From assembly GCF_001949145.1 (NCBI RefSeq), contig NW_019091369.1:502856-566855 (forward strand): a DNA stretch of 64,000 nucleotides, in the 5' to 3' direction. Under the pieces are notes generated by a model. It did not search any database. It was not told where the DNA came from and was given only the letters and a program-made list of their open reading frames with translations. Position 1 is the first letter of the stretch. Every line of letters begins with the position of its first letter. Of this stretch, positions 1 through 12,053 are shown piece after piece. The translations under genes were made by a program, and so were the position numbers. Source of the stretch: Acanthaster planci (taxonomy: Eukaryota > Echinodermata > Asteroidea > Valvatida > Acanthasteridae).

Positions 1-3000
1 ACTACTGCAGTACCTTCCGTTTGTACATTTAGACTGATTCCATCTGTTCCACACATTGTGTAATTGTAAGAGAGATTCCTTTATTCGAATGAGCTCTTTG
101 CGTCCTCGCCCATTCAAAATTAGAGACTCTTTAAACATTTTGAGTCATTTCCCCATCTCAAACCACGCCCCTCCTTCCATTATTGTTCATTGTACAACAG
201 AACAAAGAAATAGTTCCTACTTCTTTGAGGCATTCAATCGTCTCCAGCTGGCCAGTGTAGGCCTACATCTGCACGTACATAAAAGCTTAACTCCTGGCCC
301 AAGCTAATAATTTGTGCAACTCCGGTCCTCGGCTGGCCGTACGACTATTTCTTTCTTGGCAATGCGGAAGTCCCAGACATGCAGTCGGCACCATCAGTGG
401 ATCTGGGGCTCTGTCTTCATTACATCGCTTGTTCAAATGGATTTATGTGTTCAAATTAGTTGTGATCACGCTGGATTCAAGTGCTATCGATATGACTCTA
501 CAGAGTTGGGGACTTTTTATACCACCACCAAGCAAGTTTGGCGAGTAGCTGAAATGGGAAACACTTCACCGTCTCTTCGACTGAAGACCACGTTTACAAC
601 CTAGAACTTACATTCTTACTCATCAAACCACCTTGGTCACTGTAGGAAATTATTTTGTTTGGAAAATACATGCATTTGGAATATCATCTGGAGAGTATTG
701 ATAGGTAAGTTTCTAAATAACTTGTTCCGTAAAGTTAGACATGAATTGTCATCGTTACCGTTATTTAAAAAATATTTACTTTAATAACAAAGGAAGAGTT
801 AAGGCTGAGGTTAAACTGACAGTGAGTTGGCTAAATTCAAACTCTGAAAAGGAAAAACAAAAAACATAACAAAACCATACGTTACCACTAACATAATATC
901 AATAGATATATGTCGAAACAACGGAAAATGATGAAATAAAAATAAATGGAGGGAGTGCATGTAAAAATGAACCCAACACATTGAAAATATAAGCGAAATG
1001 AAAGAAGTGTTGCACTTCAAATGAAAATCTGTAGGCCTAATTGCTACCAAACATGAAAAAGAAAATGTTATAACGCGCCAAACCGAAAATTTAGAGAGAA
1101 CGTCTAAACCAGTGAACCTAAGTGTCGACAGCGTTTTTCATTGTGCTTAATGTAATAACTCGGTGTTACCACTGCGATTTCAATGTCTATTAAGTCAACT
1201 GTGATCGTCAATTTTTTTTTTAGAATGTACCGTACGTTGTTGAAAAGAAACTACACCTCTCTGAATACGGTGACTCGACGAGTGCTTTAAACAGCCTAGA
1301 ATGCTAACCGTCGTGAGGAATGAGCAGGTGTCGCATAAAGGGTGAATGCAGATAGCTGAACTGGTATTATCATCTTGGGGCTTGATTCGATTTGTGTTGA
1401 ACTCAATGAAGAGTGGAAGAAAAGGCACTTAACAGGACTTAGCAATGAACACTATACGTAACTATCTGATCTTCTGACAAGGTTTGTAGCGGTTGTTACC
1501 CGGCTTGAGCTATCCAGGACTAGGCTCAGCAGGCGCTCTGACTATGGCCAATGAACAATGGACCTACGAAAGTTTGAGGGTCCAAGAAAATAGTTATGCC
1601 ATAAAATACAAACATAATAGTCATGAACAGGCAAGAAAAGTTTCGGTATCTCATTTTTCCCCTCACACTTTGAATTGCTAATTTAGAAAAATGTAAAACT
1701 AGTTAGTTCATTCATTATTCAATTTTAGAATGAACAGGGAATTCAAGGCTGCAGTGCTAACCACCAACATGAAATTGGTGGTTGAAGGCAGACCCTAGAC
1801 GGTTCGAGTAGGGCCTACAGACCCCTGATGCATATAGGGTCAACGGAGCATGTAATCTGTTCCTGTCTTTCTTATCATGGAAATGGTTACTGGCATCCTC
1901 ATAAAAAACAAGATTTCAAAGACATTCTCCATTATACTACGAGGATTGAAAATAAAGGTGAACGGGGCACAGTCGGTTTTTCCTGGATTGCAGTATTTTT
2001 TATTACAGTATTGAAAAATGTTATTTTCTTTTTTACAAATTTAAAATGCTAATTTAATCACAAAATGGTGACATGAATGTGGATTGCTCCTGTACTGTTC
2101 TAATGGTCCTTTGTTTCCGGAATGTTTTATCATGTTTGTGATGTTAATAAGTGACGTGGCTTCAAGGTTGACTCAACGGCATACAGGTAATTTGACATTT
2201 AATCGGTACAAACATTCGGAATCTGTATCTTCGTGGAGATAATGCTCCGTTGGGTGTGAAACGCTGTTTTCAAAATACCCCCACTGGAACCAGAGTTACG
2301 TTTGTGGCTTGAAATTTCCACCGAATGTCCCTTATATAAAATACTTCAATTCGCTGCGGATAATTACACGTTAAAAATTGCCCCTTTTTGAGTTACTTCC
2401 CAAAACCAATTTCGTAAAACCTCGTGGGGACCTTTACATATTTAGAATTTCCCTGCCGTGACCTTTTCAAACTATTTTCCTGGTCTCCACAAGGCACCAT
2501 GTTATGCGGTGATCAGACTTCCCCCATATAACTTCCACTATTTGTACATAACGTATGGAAATGCATGTTATTGCCACCTCTAGGAACAGTCGCCATGCTT
2601 TAGTTGTTTGGGCAGGAAATGTTGAATGGAATATGTTTCAAAGACAATTATGAATTAAATATTTTAACAGAACAAAAACCCATTTAAAAAACTACTTTTC
2701 TATCCTCCAACAGGTTAATATATTCCATGGAGTTACCCTGTGACTTCAAAAGTATAAATAAAATCACGGCCACTAGGCATAATATAAGTTCTAAACAAAA
2801 CAGCGAGGTACCAAATGACACTGTAAGACCACAGAGGGCGCCCTAGGGATGTTATGATGAGGAAATAGGCTTGCTATCAATTAGGCCTGCATAAGTTAAT
2901 TGCGATTCGTGCATTGTTTTGCATGCCCGTGACTAGTCTATACACCCATTTCTCTGCCTGTTTGCTATCACTGTAATGTCAAATCAGATATCATTTACCA

Positions 3001-3244
3001 GATAAATTGATACCATTATCATGGAAAAGTCAAAGAGCGTGCATGTGCCTAAATTATACTCCATTGGACGGCCTTGTTGTTCCACTGAACAGAACGTGTT
3101 AATGAAAGACAGAATTACAACAGCTTAGTCGGGTGACCATCAGATGCAATTAGAAATTCTTTGTCCTCATTACAAAAAACCTCAACTTTTGTCGAATTCC
3201 CTGAACAATACTTAGATGCGATACAAAGAGACTTCATCACATGA
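1..3244. other. 3' flank of gene 1, no gene seen
   Basis: AT-rich DNA without a credible open frame. The end of the gene 1 transcript must lie here but is not clear: the nearest minus-strand poly(A)-type signals I see are ATTAAA at 2203-2198 and AATAAA at 2004-1999, more than 1 kb past the stop codon. The stretch also holds a short perfect hairpin at 1759-1783, a GAGGGCGC motif near 2834, and two TAGGCCTA octamers (258-265 and 1032-1039). Confidence 0.6.
1759..1783. repeat. Short perfect inverted repeat (9-bp stem, 7-base loop)
   Basis: AACCACCAA and TTGGTGGTT are separated by CATGAAA. The stem is perfect, and the site is about 1.46 kb past the stop codon of gene 1, so it could lie in a long 3' UTR. 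It is too short for a microRNA precursor, and chance is possible. Confidence 0.4.
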
Positions 3245-3810
3245 TCAGAGAAACTGGTGGTGATGATGAGGATGATGGTGTAACGCCACAGTCATGTCTG
3301 GACCCGGATGGTGATGGTGGTGAAGATGGTGAAAGTGTTGCTGGTGGTGATGGTGATGGTGTAGATGAGGTGGATGGGTTGGAGGATGCTGCATCATCTG
3401 TGAGCGGCCGTCCTGGTCCTCCCTGACTCTCATCTTCTTGAGTTTCATCCGGCGGTTCTGGAACCAGATCTTAATCTGCCGCTCGCTCAGGCTCAGCGAG
3501 CGGGCGATGTGGGTCCGGCGGTCCCGGGTCAGGTACATGTTGAAGAGGAACTCCCGCTCCAGCTCAAAGGTCTGGTACTTGGTGTAAGGCCGTCGCTTTT
3601 TCCGCGGGCGGGGGGCATGGGCGGACTCGCCGGTGCTGGCTGCGGGGCCGGTGTCCACGGCCGTCATCCATCGGCATGCGGCGTCACCACCGCGGCCGCA
3701 TGGAGTGGTCTCTGCGGTGCACCTGTCGTGGTTATCGCTGTTTATGCCGGTGTTGCTGCAGTTGTTATTGTTATTGTCGCTGCAGTTGAAGCATGTTGGC
3801 GACATTCGAT
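3245..3810 (-). CDS. Hox11/13b: Gene 1 exon 2: homeodomain and His-rich tail of Hox11/13b-like protein
   Basis: This exon contributes 188 residues. It opens with an Asn/Ser/Cys-rich linker containing five Asn in a row, then [13 protein letters not shown], then the homeodomain at 3607-3428. Key homeodomain residues are present: W48, F49, N51, R53 and the Antp-type Q50. The arm is basic (RKKRR), helix 1 has [11 protein letters not shown], and the [11 protein letters not shown] block is typical of posterior Hox proteins. After the homeodomain come [14 protein letters not shown] and a tail with 24 His in about the last 47 residues, ending at TGA (3247-3245). The acceptor at 3811-3812 follows a pyrimidine tract, and an in-frame TAA lies just upstream in the intron. 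The Trp in CRWM, 20 residues before the homeodomain, could be a degenerate PBC-interaction motif, but the match to the ANW form of Hox9/10 is weak. Confidence 0.93.
3428..3607 (-). other. Hox11/13b: Homeobox of gene 1 (60 codons)
   Basis: Counting back from W48-F49-Q50-N51 gives a homeodomain running from [10 protein letters not shown] to MKLKKMR with no insertion or deletion. Residues R5, Y25, R31, Q44, I47, Q50, N51 and M54 are those expected of a Hox protein contacting DNA. Helix 3 reads [17 protein letters not shown]; the I at position 45 and the L at 56 differ from the [17 protein letters not shown] common in chordate Hox9 and Hox10. The codons are GC-rich compared with the flanking DNA. 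Confidence 0.95.
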
Positions 3811-4138
3811 CTAGGGAAGCAAATTAAATACTTTAAGATGGGTTTTAAGATCTTTAACAAAAGTTCAAAGCATATTTGTATTGAAAGACATTCAATAATG
3901 ATTGTTTTCGAACTTCAATCTTCCAGCACTTCAATCTTCACCCCCCAATGTATTGAAGTAGCTGTTCTTAAACAAGGGCATTCGTGTCCAGACTTCATAG
4001 GGAAGCTATTGAACAACAGATCATCCATTAATCCAGAAGCTGAACTGTATTAATCAGGAACTGAATAGAAACAGTGGCTTTCTTTCACATTACCAGAATT
4101 AATCCCCTTAGTCATCTTCAGCTTTTGTTTGTACTCTC

Positions 4139-4400
4139 ATGCAGGGGTGTAGCGAAGGCGTTTTCGTTGGGGGTGCGGTTTGCCGACTTGTAACTTGTTC
4201 GCCAACCTCGTGTCGTGTAAATTTCACAAAAGTGGGGAAAATGGAAATTGGTGGTACCGCTACTCTACATTTGATGCTTCAGGGGAAATGCCAACTTCCA
4301 AGGTATATCTCTTACCGTATGTACCAAGTTTGGATTCATTTGCCGACCGAAGCTCTTATGCCGACTGGGCTTAATTACTGGGGGCACCCCCCACACTCAC
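4139..4400. repeat. Probable decayed dispersed repeat in the gene 1 intron
   Basis: The stretch opens with CAGGGGTGTAGCGAAGGCG followed by G-rich GGGGGTGCGG, and closes with GGGGGCACCCCCCAC. This style (gene-poor, 'GGGGTGTAGC', then runs of G and C) is common in interspersed repeats of marine invertebrate genomes. I recognise the style, not a named family, and I cannot define its ends. Confidence 0.3.
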
Positions 4401-5039
4401 CCGTCGTTGCCCTCGAATGCACCCAGGAAAATCCTACCAGGTGTTCCTACTCAATTGCAATTGATGTAGTATAGTTGTTTGCTATACAAAAGCTATACAA
4501 AAGCTCGTGCAGTCTTCATGTTTTTCATGTTGTTTGTCTATAAAATGTCACCTCCGCTTTGCCATTGTTTTGAAACAAAAATGAGTTCAACCATAAATTC
4601 TTTGAGAGTGATAAGCAGTGAATTCTACAAGATTTGAAAGTTGAACTTTTATCTTAAGAGAGAGCAGTCTCACTTCAATCTACTTCTTTCTTTGGCTTTG
4701 TTTGTTTTTCCCCCTTTTTTCTGTGTAGGCTATGCTTTGTTTTGCCCCTTTTTTGAATAGCGACGAAATCTATCTGAATAAATCGGGTGATTTTACACAT
4801 CTTCACAAGCGCGTCCTGCCGGAATCTTCTTATACTTCGAGAGCCAACTCTTGAAATTCGATCTTCGTAATAATTTTTATTAGCTCATATATGGCCCACA
4901 ACTTGCTCTCAACAAAAACAACATACGATCCGGAAACCTGGTTCCTATTGTCGACTTTTTGGTCTCATTTGTGAAGTAATAAAGGCAGATTAAAATAACG
5001 GTTGCGTTACATAATTTTGGCTCAACTTGAAAAGGGAAT

Positions 5040-5290
5040 GGTTTGGCGGCCGCGGCTTGATGTCGTTACACCAGAAACGAGCCTATAAACGCCGAAGGGC
5101 ACGGAGCGGCTGAGGACAGGTGAGGCGGGTCGTAAATGCCGGGTCCCCTCGGCGGCCCCGGATAGGGTGAACAAAGTACCGCCGAACCGAGGGGAAGGGT
5201 GCGACAAGCGGGTGGATACTTTGTGATTCCTGGAGTCGAGACATTTTGGTTTCATTTCGTGTGGGTAGCATGTCAAGGCAGCTAAGCAAA
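5040..5290. promoter_or_regulatory. GC-rich intronic island, candidate Hox enhancer
   Basis: This block is clearly richer in G+C and CpG than the DNA around it and contains no credible reading frame. It carries CCTATAAACG and GGGTCGTAAATGCC. The second (TCGTAAA at about 5130-5136) is the core favoured by vertebrate posterior HOX proteins. Compositional islands of this kind inside Hox introns are often conserved enhancers, but conservation cannot be tested here. Confidence 0.35.
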
Positions 5291-7830
5291 GAGCTAGTCT
5301 TCTTAGCTCAAACGAAGAAATCTCAACACAAGTCAAGGTTACACCTAAACCATCATTCCACGCCCCTGGTGTGCCCCAACTTAATAAAGTTACCGATAAG
5401 TCGTTAGACCTACTTTCGAACTACAGTCTTCAATTTCCTAGCTTCAAGTTGTTAATTTCAAATTCAAAAATTAATTGAAATTAATAAAAACTGTATCTGT
5501 GGTAACCACATGTATCTATGGTGACCACATAATGACTGCATTTATTAAGCTGCTAAGCACTTGGATAAAATATTCCTTTATACTTCACCCGAATAACAGA
5601 TAAGTAGTCATACACAAGTCTTATTTAGAGAAATCTGGTTACATTACGCACCCGACGTTGATCCTAAAATCTCACTCAACAACCTTGTCTCAAATGCATG
5701 CACGATTTTTGTTCTTGGGTTTGCGTTTTGATGCAAGAGCTCGAAGAAAGATAGGCCTACTCCCATTTTTGAAAAAAAAAACCTTTTCAAGACGCATTAA
5801 CACTCTGATCTTCCACACCATCAAACAATCTGATCTGATGCATTCTTTAAAAAATAGTATCCCTTCTTTTTGGGGGAAAGAAAAGACAACGAAGACAGGG
5901 TCGAGATGCCAAACGTCTGAGGTACTACTACCTCATAACTACATGTTTTTACCCTCTTAAAGTTTAAAAATATACATATCAGAGTGTCAGCAGACACGTT
6001 TCTTGATGTTCACAACTACGAGACCCTGAAAGATATGTGGAATATTTGCATTCTGAGTTTACTCCACTTTGTAGGTTTGGTCAAAGGTCAAATGGATCAG
6101 CCATGAGAGTGGACCAAATGCCTTGAATGTAGTTGGCAGATGTTTCCTTCAGACAGAAGCGAATCTGATTCTTTGATAAAGAGCTACGAAATTTGAAATT
6201 TGACTCTGGTACATTAAACAACTGCAGTGTCAACCATTGATGATGTCATTTTTGTCAAGAGTCATAATTCAAAGTAGTAATTTTAATCCAGAAACAGGAC
6301 TTTGAAATAATTTAGGTTCTGCTAATCTTGAAAAAGACCGTCTACCACAAGGGCACAAGGGGCCACTGGCCCCTAGTGCGGGTGTCCCCGCAAATCTCAA
6401 GTCACGTTATGATATAAATCCTGATTACATGATGTATACAACACTAGTGTGATGGGACATTTCTTGTTTTCCCCTTAATTCTTGATCGTACAGTCAGTAC
6501 TCTGTCATTACTTTACCTCAAGACATTTGGAATGAGAGAAAACAATACAGGAATTTTCCTTTTTCGGTGAAGGAGATGGGTGGTAAGTCGTAGCAAGCCC
6601 ATAACAACCATTCACTGTCAGGAATCGAACGATAATTTATGAGAGGTAAAACCCTCAGCAAAGGATGCACTGTTGTGCAAGCATTTTGTTCAATCCCACT
6701 ACGACTTGGTATGAGAGTTCACAAGGGAAAACAAAAATCAAACCGACAAAAAATTCTAATCAATTTGAAAAGAGAATACCAACATGCATTAAGGAAAGAA
6801 ACGAAATCTCGACAGCAGAAATTCTCGGGGGAAAAGGAGTCAAACTAGGTATGAGCATTTTCTTAGTCAATACAAATCCTCAAATATAACAAATGTCAAA
6901 AATTGCTTTAGAATCAACGGAAGCTCGTTATCACTACCCAAGAAGGCACAAATATGATTGAGCCATGGTGTAAGGCACGGTGTCTAGGTTGTGGCATTTT
7001 ACATGGCCCACTAGAATACGATTTTCTGAAAAATGCGGTATAAAAGACTGAAGAAACATTCTGGTTTTTTTTCACACTTTATGCTTGAGCAACCCCTCAA
7101 AAGAGCATTGGCAAACATGTCCGTTCCTGTTCGTGATTACTGCTTCTTTCGGTAAACAACAAACCTCGACGCTTGGTTTTGTTGTACAATTAAAACTCAC
7201 ACAATTTTGTTGACGGCAAGCTAAACCTACCAACGGATTGGACCTCAGATACACCTGCATGTCTGTGTGATATGAAGCCCAAGGGAGTGGGATAGGGTTC
7301 AGCATGCGTTTAAATGATAAAATATTATACATTGATTAAAGAATATGGCACGCCAGATTGACAAATTAATCAACAATGTTTTATGCCAGTGTAACTTTCA
7401 CCCCGGCCTAGGGAAGATAAAACAGAAAAAATGAAGACTATTTAACGAGAGGAAACTGTAACTCATTCGATGGGCTTGAACGGAATTTGTCACAGCACTA
7501 TCGTTATCGCCCAACCTACCGCAGGTAAATATTTTACATCTGCTCTTCACCCATGGGCCCTAATTTCTGAGTCCTGGAACGCAGAAGTGAATGTTTACCC
7601 AAATGCACCCAATTGCCTCCGTCAAAGAATTATACAAGTATTCGATATTACCCATAGATGATCTACGAAGTTCGGTACCAATCATACCGACGAGTGGGAA
7701 GAACCTTTTGCTTCAAGTCTGTCAAAATGTGTTGGCTGAAAGCCTGTAGACATTCGACGCCCTTAACCGATAAGGGTCACCTTCATAATCAAGTACTTAA
7801 AACTATGGACAGTGTCCAGTAATAGATAAA

Positions 7831-8080
7831 AAAGACCAACGAACGGACGGGCGATGGGATAGACGAGTGAAACCTTCTTGGCAACTGATCAGCTGACCTA
7901 CTAACCGACTGATTGACCGGCGATAGACGACCGACCGTCCTACGTATTCGCGTACTCAAGTGGCAAACCAAACGTGACCAACTGAGTGACCTCCTCACAC
8001 TTGACATTGTGACAGGCGCACTTGCTTTCTCATTCAGTGCCTTGCGAGTAACTCACTCATTCACTCGTTCCATAAGGGAA
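7831..8080. repeat. Degenerate tetranucleotide repeat region
   Basis: Variants of GACN and ACTN recur in quick succession, for example ACCGACTGATTGACCGGCG, GACGACCGACCGTCC, and later ACTCACTCATTCACTCG. The array is imperfect, with no fixed long period, and looks like a decayed microsatellite. It lies inside the gene 1 intron. Confidence 0.5.
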
Positions 8081-9419
8081 TGACGGGCCGACAAATGGAG
8101 CTGAGAGAGTACGTAACTCAGGACCGTTAAGAAAAAAACTGTAGAAGTCAGACATGATTGGAATCGAAGATTTCATGTCCTTTTGATATAAAGCGAGAAA
8201 CATTTCGCAAAACAAGTATGAAACGTGAATAGTAAAGCAGCCAAACTGTTTCCATCTTTTTTTTCCCAGGTTTTCCACCCGTTCCTCCGACAATGACGGC
8301 TTAAGGAGCTTTGGTATAGGTTTTTGGTTAAAATCTTGGGCTCTTCTTGATACCAATTTATTGATATTCTAACGTACAGGAAATTCCGCATTTTAAATAG
8401 GGAAGACGCAAAACTGTTTTGCATTGAATATGAAAAAAATCGTAACCAATCGAGTGCAGAGTAGTAGAACGCACGGGTTGGAGGATTTAGGAGCAAACTC
8501 TGAAAGCTACGGAAATAAAATTAGGACACCAAATAGATTAGAATTGCAAAGCCGGCACAGCGAAAATATATCATAAACGCAATACAGGGGTAGTGCAAAT
8601 AGATGATAACAGTATTGAATACTGCGTAGCAAAATATTCCCAAATCTTGCATTTTCTTCAACTAGGAAACTTAAAAAGTTGTTTTTAAAAAAGTTAAAGG
8701 AAATAGTGTGTAGTACAGCAGGACCATTTTTAGAGGTTTTTTTCTTTCAACAACCGAGTACACTGTACGTTTTGAGAGTTGAATGAATGTTTGTACAACA
8801 CATACAAATGCGTTTCAAAAAGGTTTAAAATAGAGACGAACAGTCTCTCTTGCCAACTAAAAGCATTAAGTTCTCTTTGAGATTTTGTGGTTACGAGCAT
8901 GACAGGAGTCATTATTGTTGGCGTTAACTTACAGAAGCCAATGCATGCACTGGTTTATCGTTTCGGCCTCCTCGGGAGTTTAAAGTTCATGTGTCACCAA
9001 TGGAGGTATTAACTTTATGCCTTAACAATACAACAGGAAACCGTACTCCATGCTCTATATTGAAACCAGAACACTTGGATTTTCCCCACCTTCATATCCT
9101 CGTTGAAGCGATTAGGAACACAGTTCGAGTTTGCATCACAATTTCATGAATAAGTAAAAAAGATTAAAATACAAACACTAACGATTTCTTTCTCCATGGC
9201 CGCTTTCAGAGATCTACAAAGGTTTAAGTGACTCAATTTTTGCACTTTACTGATTTTTGAAGTTGTCAAAGTAGTGGTCATGGGGTTTTGATCATTTTAA
9301 GATTATTTAAAACGAAACAGTTCGTGCATTAATTAGTGGGGCTCTTGTAGTTGAAATTAGGTTTTATTACCTATAATGTCCACTGGAGTTGTAAGAAAAA
9401 CAACTCGACTTCATGGGCA

Positions 9420-9660
9420 TGTCCACGATTTTTTGTAGGGGGTGAACCATTTTTTCCAAAGGGGGAAAATCATTCATCAGCTAATAAGAATGATAAGCAA
9501 GAACACGGGGGGGGTTAATTTTGAAGTTCACGTTTTCCGAGTAAATTGTTGATTTTTATCCCCTTTCATTTCTTTGTTTTCATTTCTTTCCCTTCCTCCA
9601 TTTTCTTTCTTTCTTTTTTTAAATTTTTTTCCCAGGGGTGGGGCAAGTGCCCCCTTCGAC
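9420..9660. repeat. Probable decayed repeat with G-run and polypyrimidine tract
   Basis: The region contains a G8 run (9507-9514) followed by TTAATTTTGAAGTTCACG, then a long T/C tract around 9559-9632, then CAGGGGTGGGGCAAGTGCCCCC. The module GGGGTTAATTTT followed shortly by TTTTCCG is also seen near 16465-16500. The shared module suggests two remnants of one dispersed repeat family, unnamed. Confidence 0.35.
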
Positions 9661-11536
9661 ATCCAAGCTCGACTTCAAACAACTATAAACAAGATGCTTT
9701 ATAAAGTGGCAATAACTAGAAAATCCTATTGCCCAATCAGTGACATAAGCACCCATGCTTATAAAACATTGTTCTGGATTTGCTTAACTGCACAGAAGTC
9801 TAATTCGGCGTATTTATGAGACAGTCTTGCTGAGTATACTCCCACAATGATTTAGCGCATGATTCAATTGCAGGGAGATCATAATCCATGAATATCTGCC
9901 TCCATGAAGATAAGACACGTTTCTAAACCTTACTCAATGGCCAAGCACTGGATTGTAATCGTCTGCACATTGTGAGTTCACCAGGACTGACAATTCAATC
10001 GCAGTCTTCACCTAGTGTCAGGCATCTTAAAAGCTAGGACTTCAATCTAAACATGCATTCTGAAGCCCCGTGATAAATGGAGACACAGTGAATGGTCGGA
10101 ATTTAAAAAGAATCTAAGTTTTGATTACTTTCCCAATCGAATGTATCATTAGATATGTCATAGAAGGAACTATCTAAACCAAGCATGATCCATGTCTTTA
10201 TGCTGACTTTTAGCTCTAAAAATGCCTTAGATATATTTGAATTCTTTGACCTAATTTTCTTCATAATAATAGAATTTTTCTAATATACGAAATATTATTG
10301 AAACTTCATTATGTAAACTGTGCTTGAAACAAAGGACTGATGGAATACTAAGTTTTTGAATACTAAGTTGTCATGTACATGTATCGGGTTGGCCTACATG
10401 TACTTTTTTACTTGAAGTGTTTCACGGAATGTCAAAACGATACATCACGCTGTATGTCGTGTTTAGTCACTTTTTGTGTCAAAAAGGCTGTGTGTTCTTT
10501 ACGCGACGCTTGAATACAAAAACTTGAAAGTTGTGTTTAAATAGATAGAGTAACTTGCCATTAACAAAACTGTTTTATAGTTTGTCAAATTTCCTATTTT
10601 CAAGAAGAGTGAAGAGGAGATTTTCCTTCACCTAACGTCAATCCTTCTTGTGAATTTTTGCAATAAGGTACCACTTTGACTCCATAAATTCGCTTTTGCG
10701 ACGTGTGCTCGTGTTACCGAACACGAGCAACCAGTTAGGCCGTGATATTCGCCGTATCATCCGCACACGTATCCCTGGTGAAGTTCACAGTCAGGACGGT
10801 ATCATACAATTCAAAACGGTTCAAACATTCAGCGGAGTAGTTTAATACCAAGACTTTGTTTTCAGATTCCTAAGTCAAATATTTCACTGATAAGTGTAAA
10901 TTACAATCTTCAGAGTCTAGGGGGTATGGACAAATGAAAAATACGCCCTCTAGAATTTGACAGGTCCTGACTACAAATCGTTGCGAACATGGAAGGATTG
11001 CATGTGGGCTTGGCTGGTGCTTATTTCTAAGTTCAAACTCCTCATGGAGAGAGAGCAAATGTTTATCAGTCAAGATGTCAAACCAACAAGGGAGGTTTCC
11101 TTAGACATTAAAAGGCGCTCACGTGTCACAGTAACGATACAAACGTGGAGTTTTTGTAAGATTTGTTTCCGCGCGCCGACCGATTCTTTACTGGAAAAAT
11201 TGTAGCATATTCAAAATGAATAGTTCTCTTAGACTTTACACCCTTTAAAATTGGCAAACGTCGCTCTACTGAGCCGATAATTTTCACATTTATTTTCACA
11301 TTAACATTCCGAAACTTAAACAAATTCTTCCCAAAAGTTGGTCATTTTGTATCCCATCAAATAGAGGTAATTATTAACCAACATTTAACCAACTTCATTG
11401 CACTACACTGTACGTCTGCCCTTTGTTTACAAAGGATCTAAGAATGGCATGCCATGGGGACTGGGGAACAGAAGAAATTTGTAAAATAAGTTTTAAAGTA
11501 GCTTTGAACAAAAGCTCTTTTCATTTTAAATCTCAC

Positions 11537-12053
11537 CGTTTGATTTGCAAGTGATGTGAAGGCGGTCGAGCACGGCTGACGCTTGTCGTGTCTTGGACTC
11601 CGGAAAGATGTCGTCTTCAGGATTCATCGGGTCCCGCGGTAACCCGGGATCACTCCCCTGCTGAACCGCACATGAACTCGGTGTCGACCCGCTGTTCGCC
11701 GGGGAAGCCTGGTGGTTAAAGTTCAGAGAGGAAGTTGTTCTCGCCGCCAATTTCTCGGCAGGGTGGGACCACAGACCTTGGGTTGATTCGTACTCTCCTC
11801 CCCCTCCTTCGTAGCCGATTCCCACCTCACCTGCGCCGTATCCACACCCAGGGGATGCACCGTTCGCACGGTAGTTGAATCCGCCCATAAAACCCAGGTA
11901 ATTACCGTTCTGGGACAGAGCAAACGAGCCGTTACTGCCGGCCGTAATGTTCTCGTATAACGGGGCAATTGAACGGAATGGCGTGCCCGTTTGAAAGCCC
12001 TCGAACGGCGGGCTATACTGTCGTGTGTTGTACTGCATGGCGATTGCAATCAT
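11537..12053 (-). CDS. Hox11/13b: Gene 1 exon 1: N-terminal region of Hox11/13b-like protein
   Basis: This exon encodes 172 residues plus the first base of codon 173. An in-frame TGA lies two codons before the first ATG (plus-strand TCA at 12060-12062), so translation cannot start further upstream in this exon. Two starts are possible. The ATG at 12053-12051 (MIAIAMQYN) has a poor context, T at -3. The ATG at 12038-12036 (MQYNTRQYSPPF) has GCC before it, G at -3, and is the better initiator, giving 355 residues in all. The protein is low-complexity, rich in Gly, Ser, Tyr and Asn, with a Gly/Tyr/Glu patch at residues 72-90 and one Trp at residue 95 (GLWSHP). I see no DNA-binding motif, as is normal for Hox exon 1. 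The exon ends at a GTGAGA donor, and the open frame stops only 9 nt further, which supports the donor placement. Confidence 0.88.

Larger units (their letters stand above)
3811..11536 (-). other. Gene 1 intron (7.7 kb, phase 1)
   Basis: The single coding intron splits codon 173 after its first base. It is mostly AT-rich. Contents I can point to are a gene-poor repeat-like stretch at 4139-4400, a GC-rich CpG-bearing island at 5040-5290, a degenerate tetranucleotide region at 7831-8080, a pyrimidine-rich repeat-like zone at 9420-9660, and a short direct repeat of GAATACTAAGTT near 10340-10370. No open frame in it looks coding. Intron length and phase closely match those of gene 2 (7.5 kb, phase 1). 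Confidence 0.8.
3245..12053 (-). other. Hox11/13b: Gene 1: posterior Hox gene, Hox11/13b-like (two coding exons)
   Basis: This transcription unit joins exon 1 (12053-11537) to exon 2 (3810-3245). The donor reads ACG/GTGAGA and the acceptor TTCCCTAG/ATCG. The split codon (G + AT) restores an aspartate, and the joined frame is open for 1083 nt, or 360 residues from the first ATG. The product is a nuclear homeodomain transcription factor that would pattern posterior structures, as posterior Hox genes do generally. The homeodomain falls at about residues 241-300. Assignment to Hox11/13b rather than 11/13c or 9/10 is by remembered family resemblance: a Hox9/10-like [11 protein letters not shown] core but [18 protein letters not shown] at the start and [10 protein letters not shown] in helix 2-3. 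It is transcribed away from gene 2. The class (posterior Hox) is near certain; the paralogue letter is not. Confidence 0.85.

Noticed and set aside
1759-1783. Hairpin as a microRNA gene
   Set aside because: The stem is only 9 bp; microRNA precursors need about 22 paired bases or more. Cluster-linked mir-10 is expected between Hox4 and Hox5, not here.
3241-3814. Plus-strand open frames opposite gene 1 exon 2 (Asp/Gly-rich and hydrophobic)
   Set aside because: They are antisense shadows of the His-rich tail, homeobox and Asn-rich linker.
5022-5336. 104-codon minus-strand frame across the intronic island
   Set aside because: GC-rich island with several frames open by composition; no domain and no matching splice sites seen.
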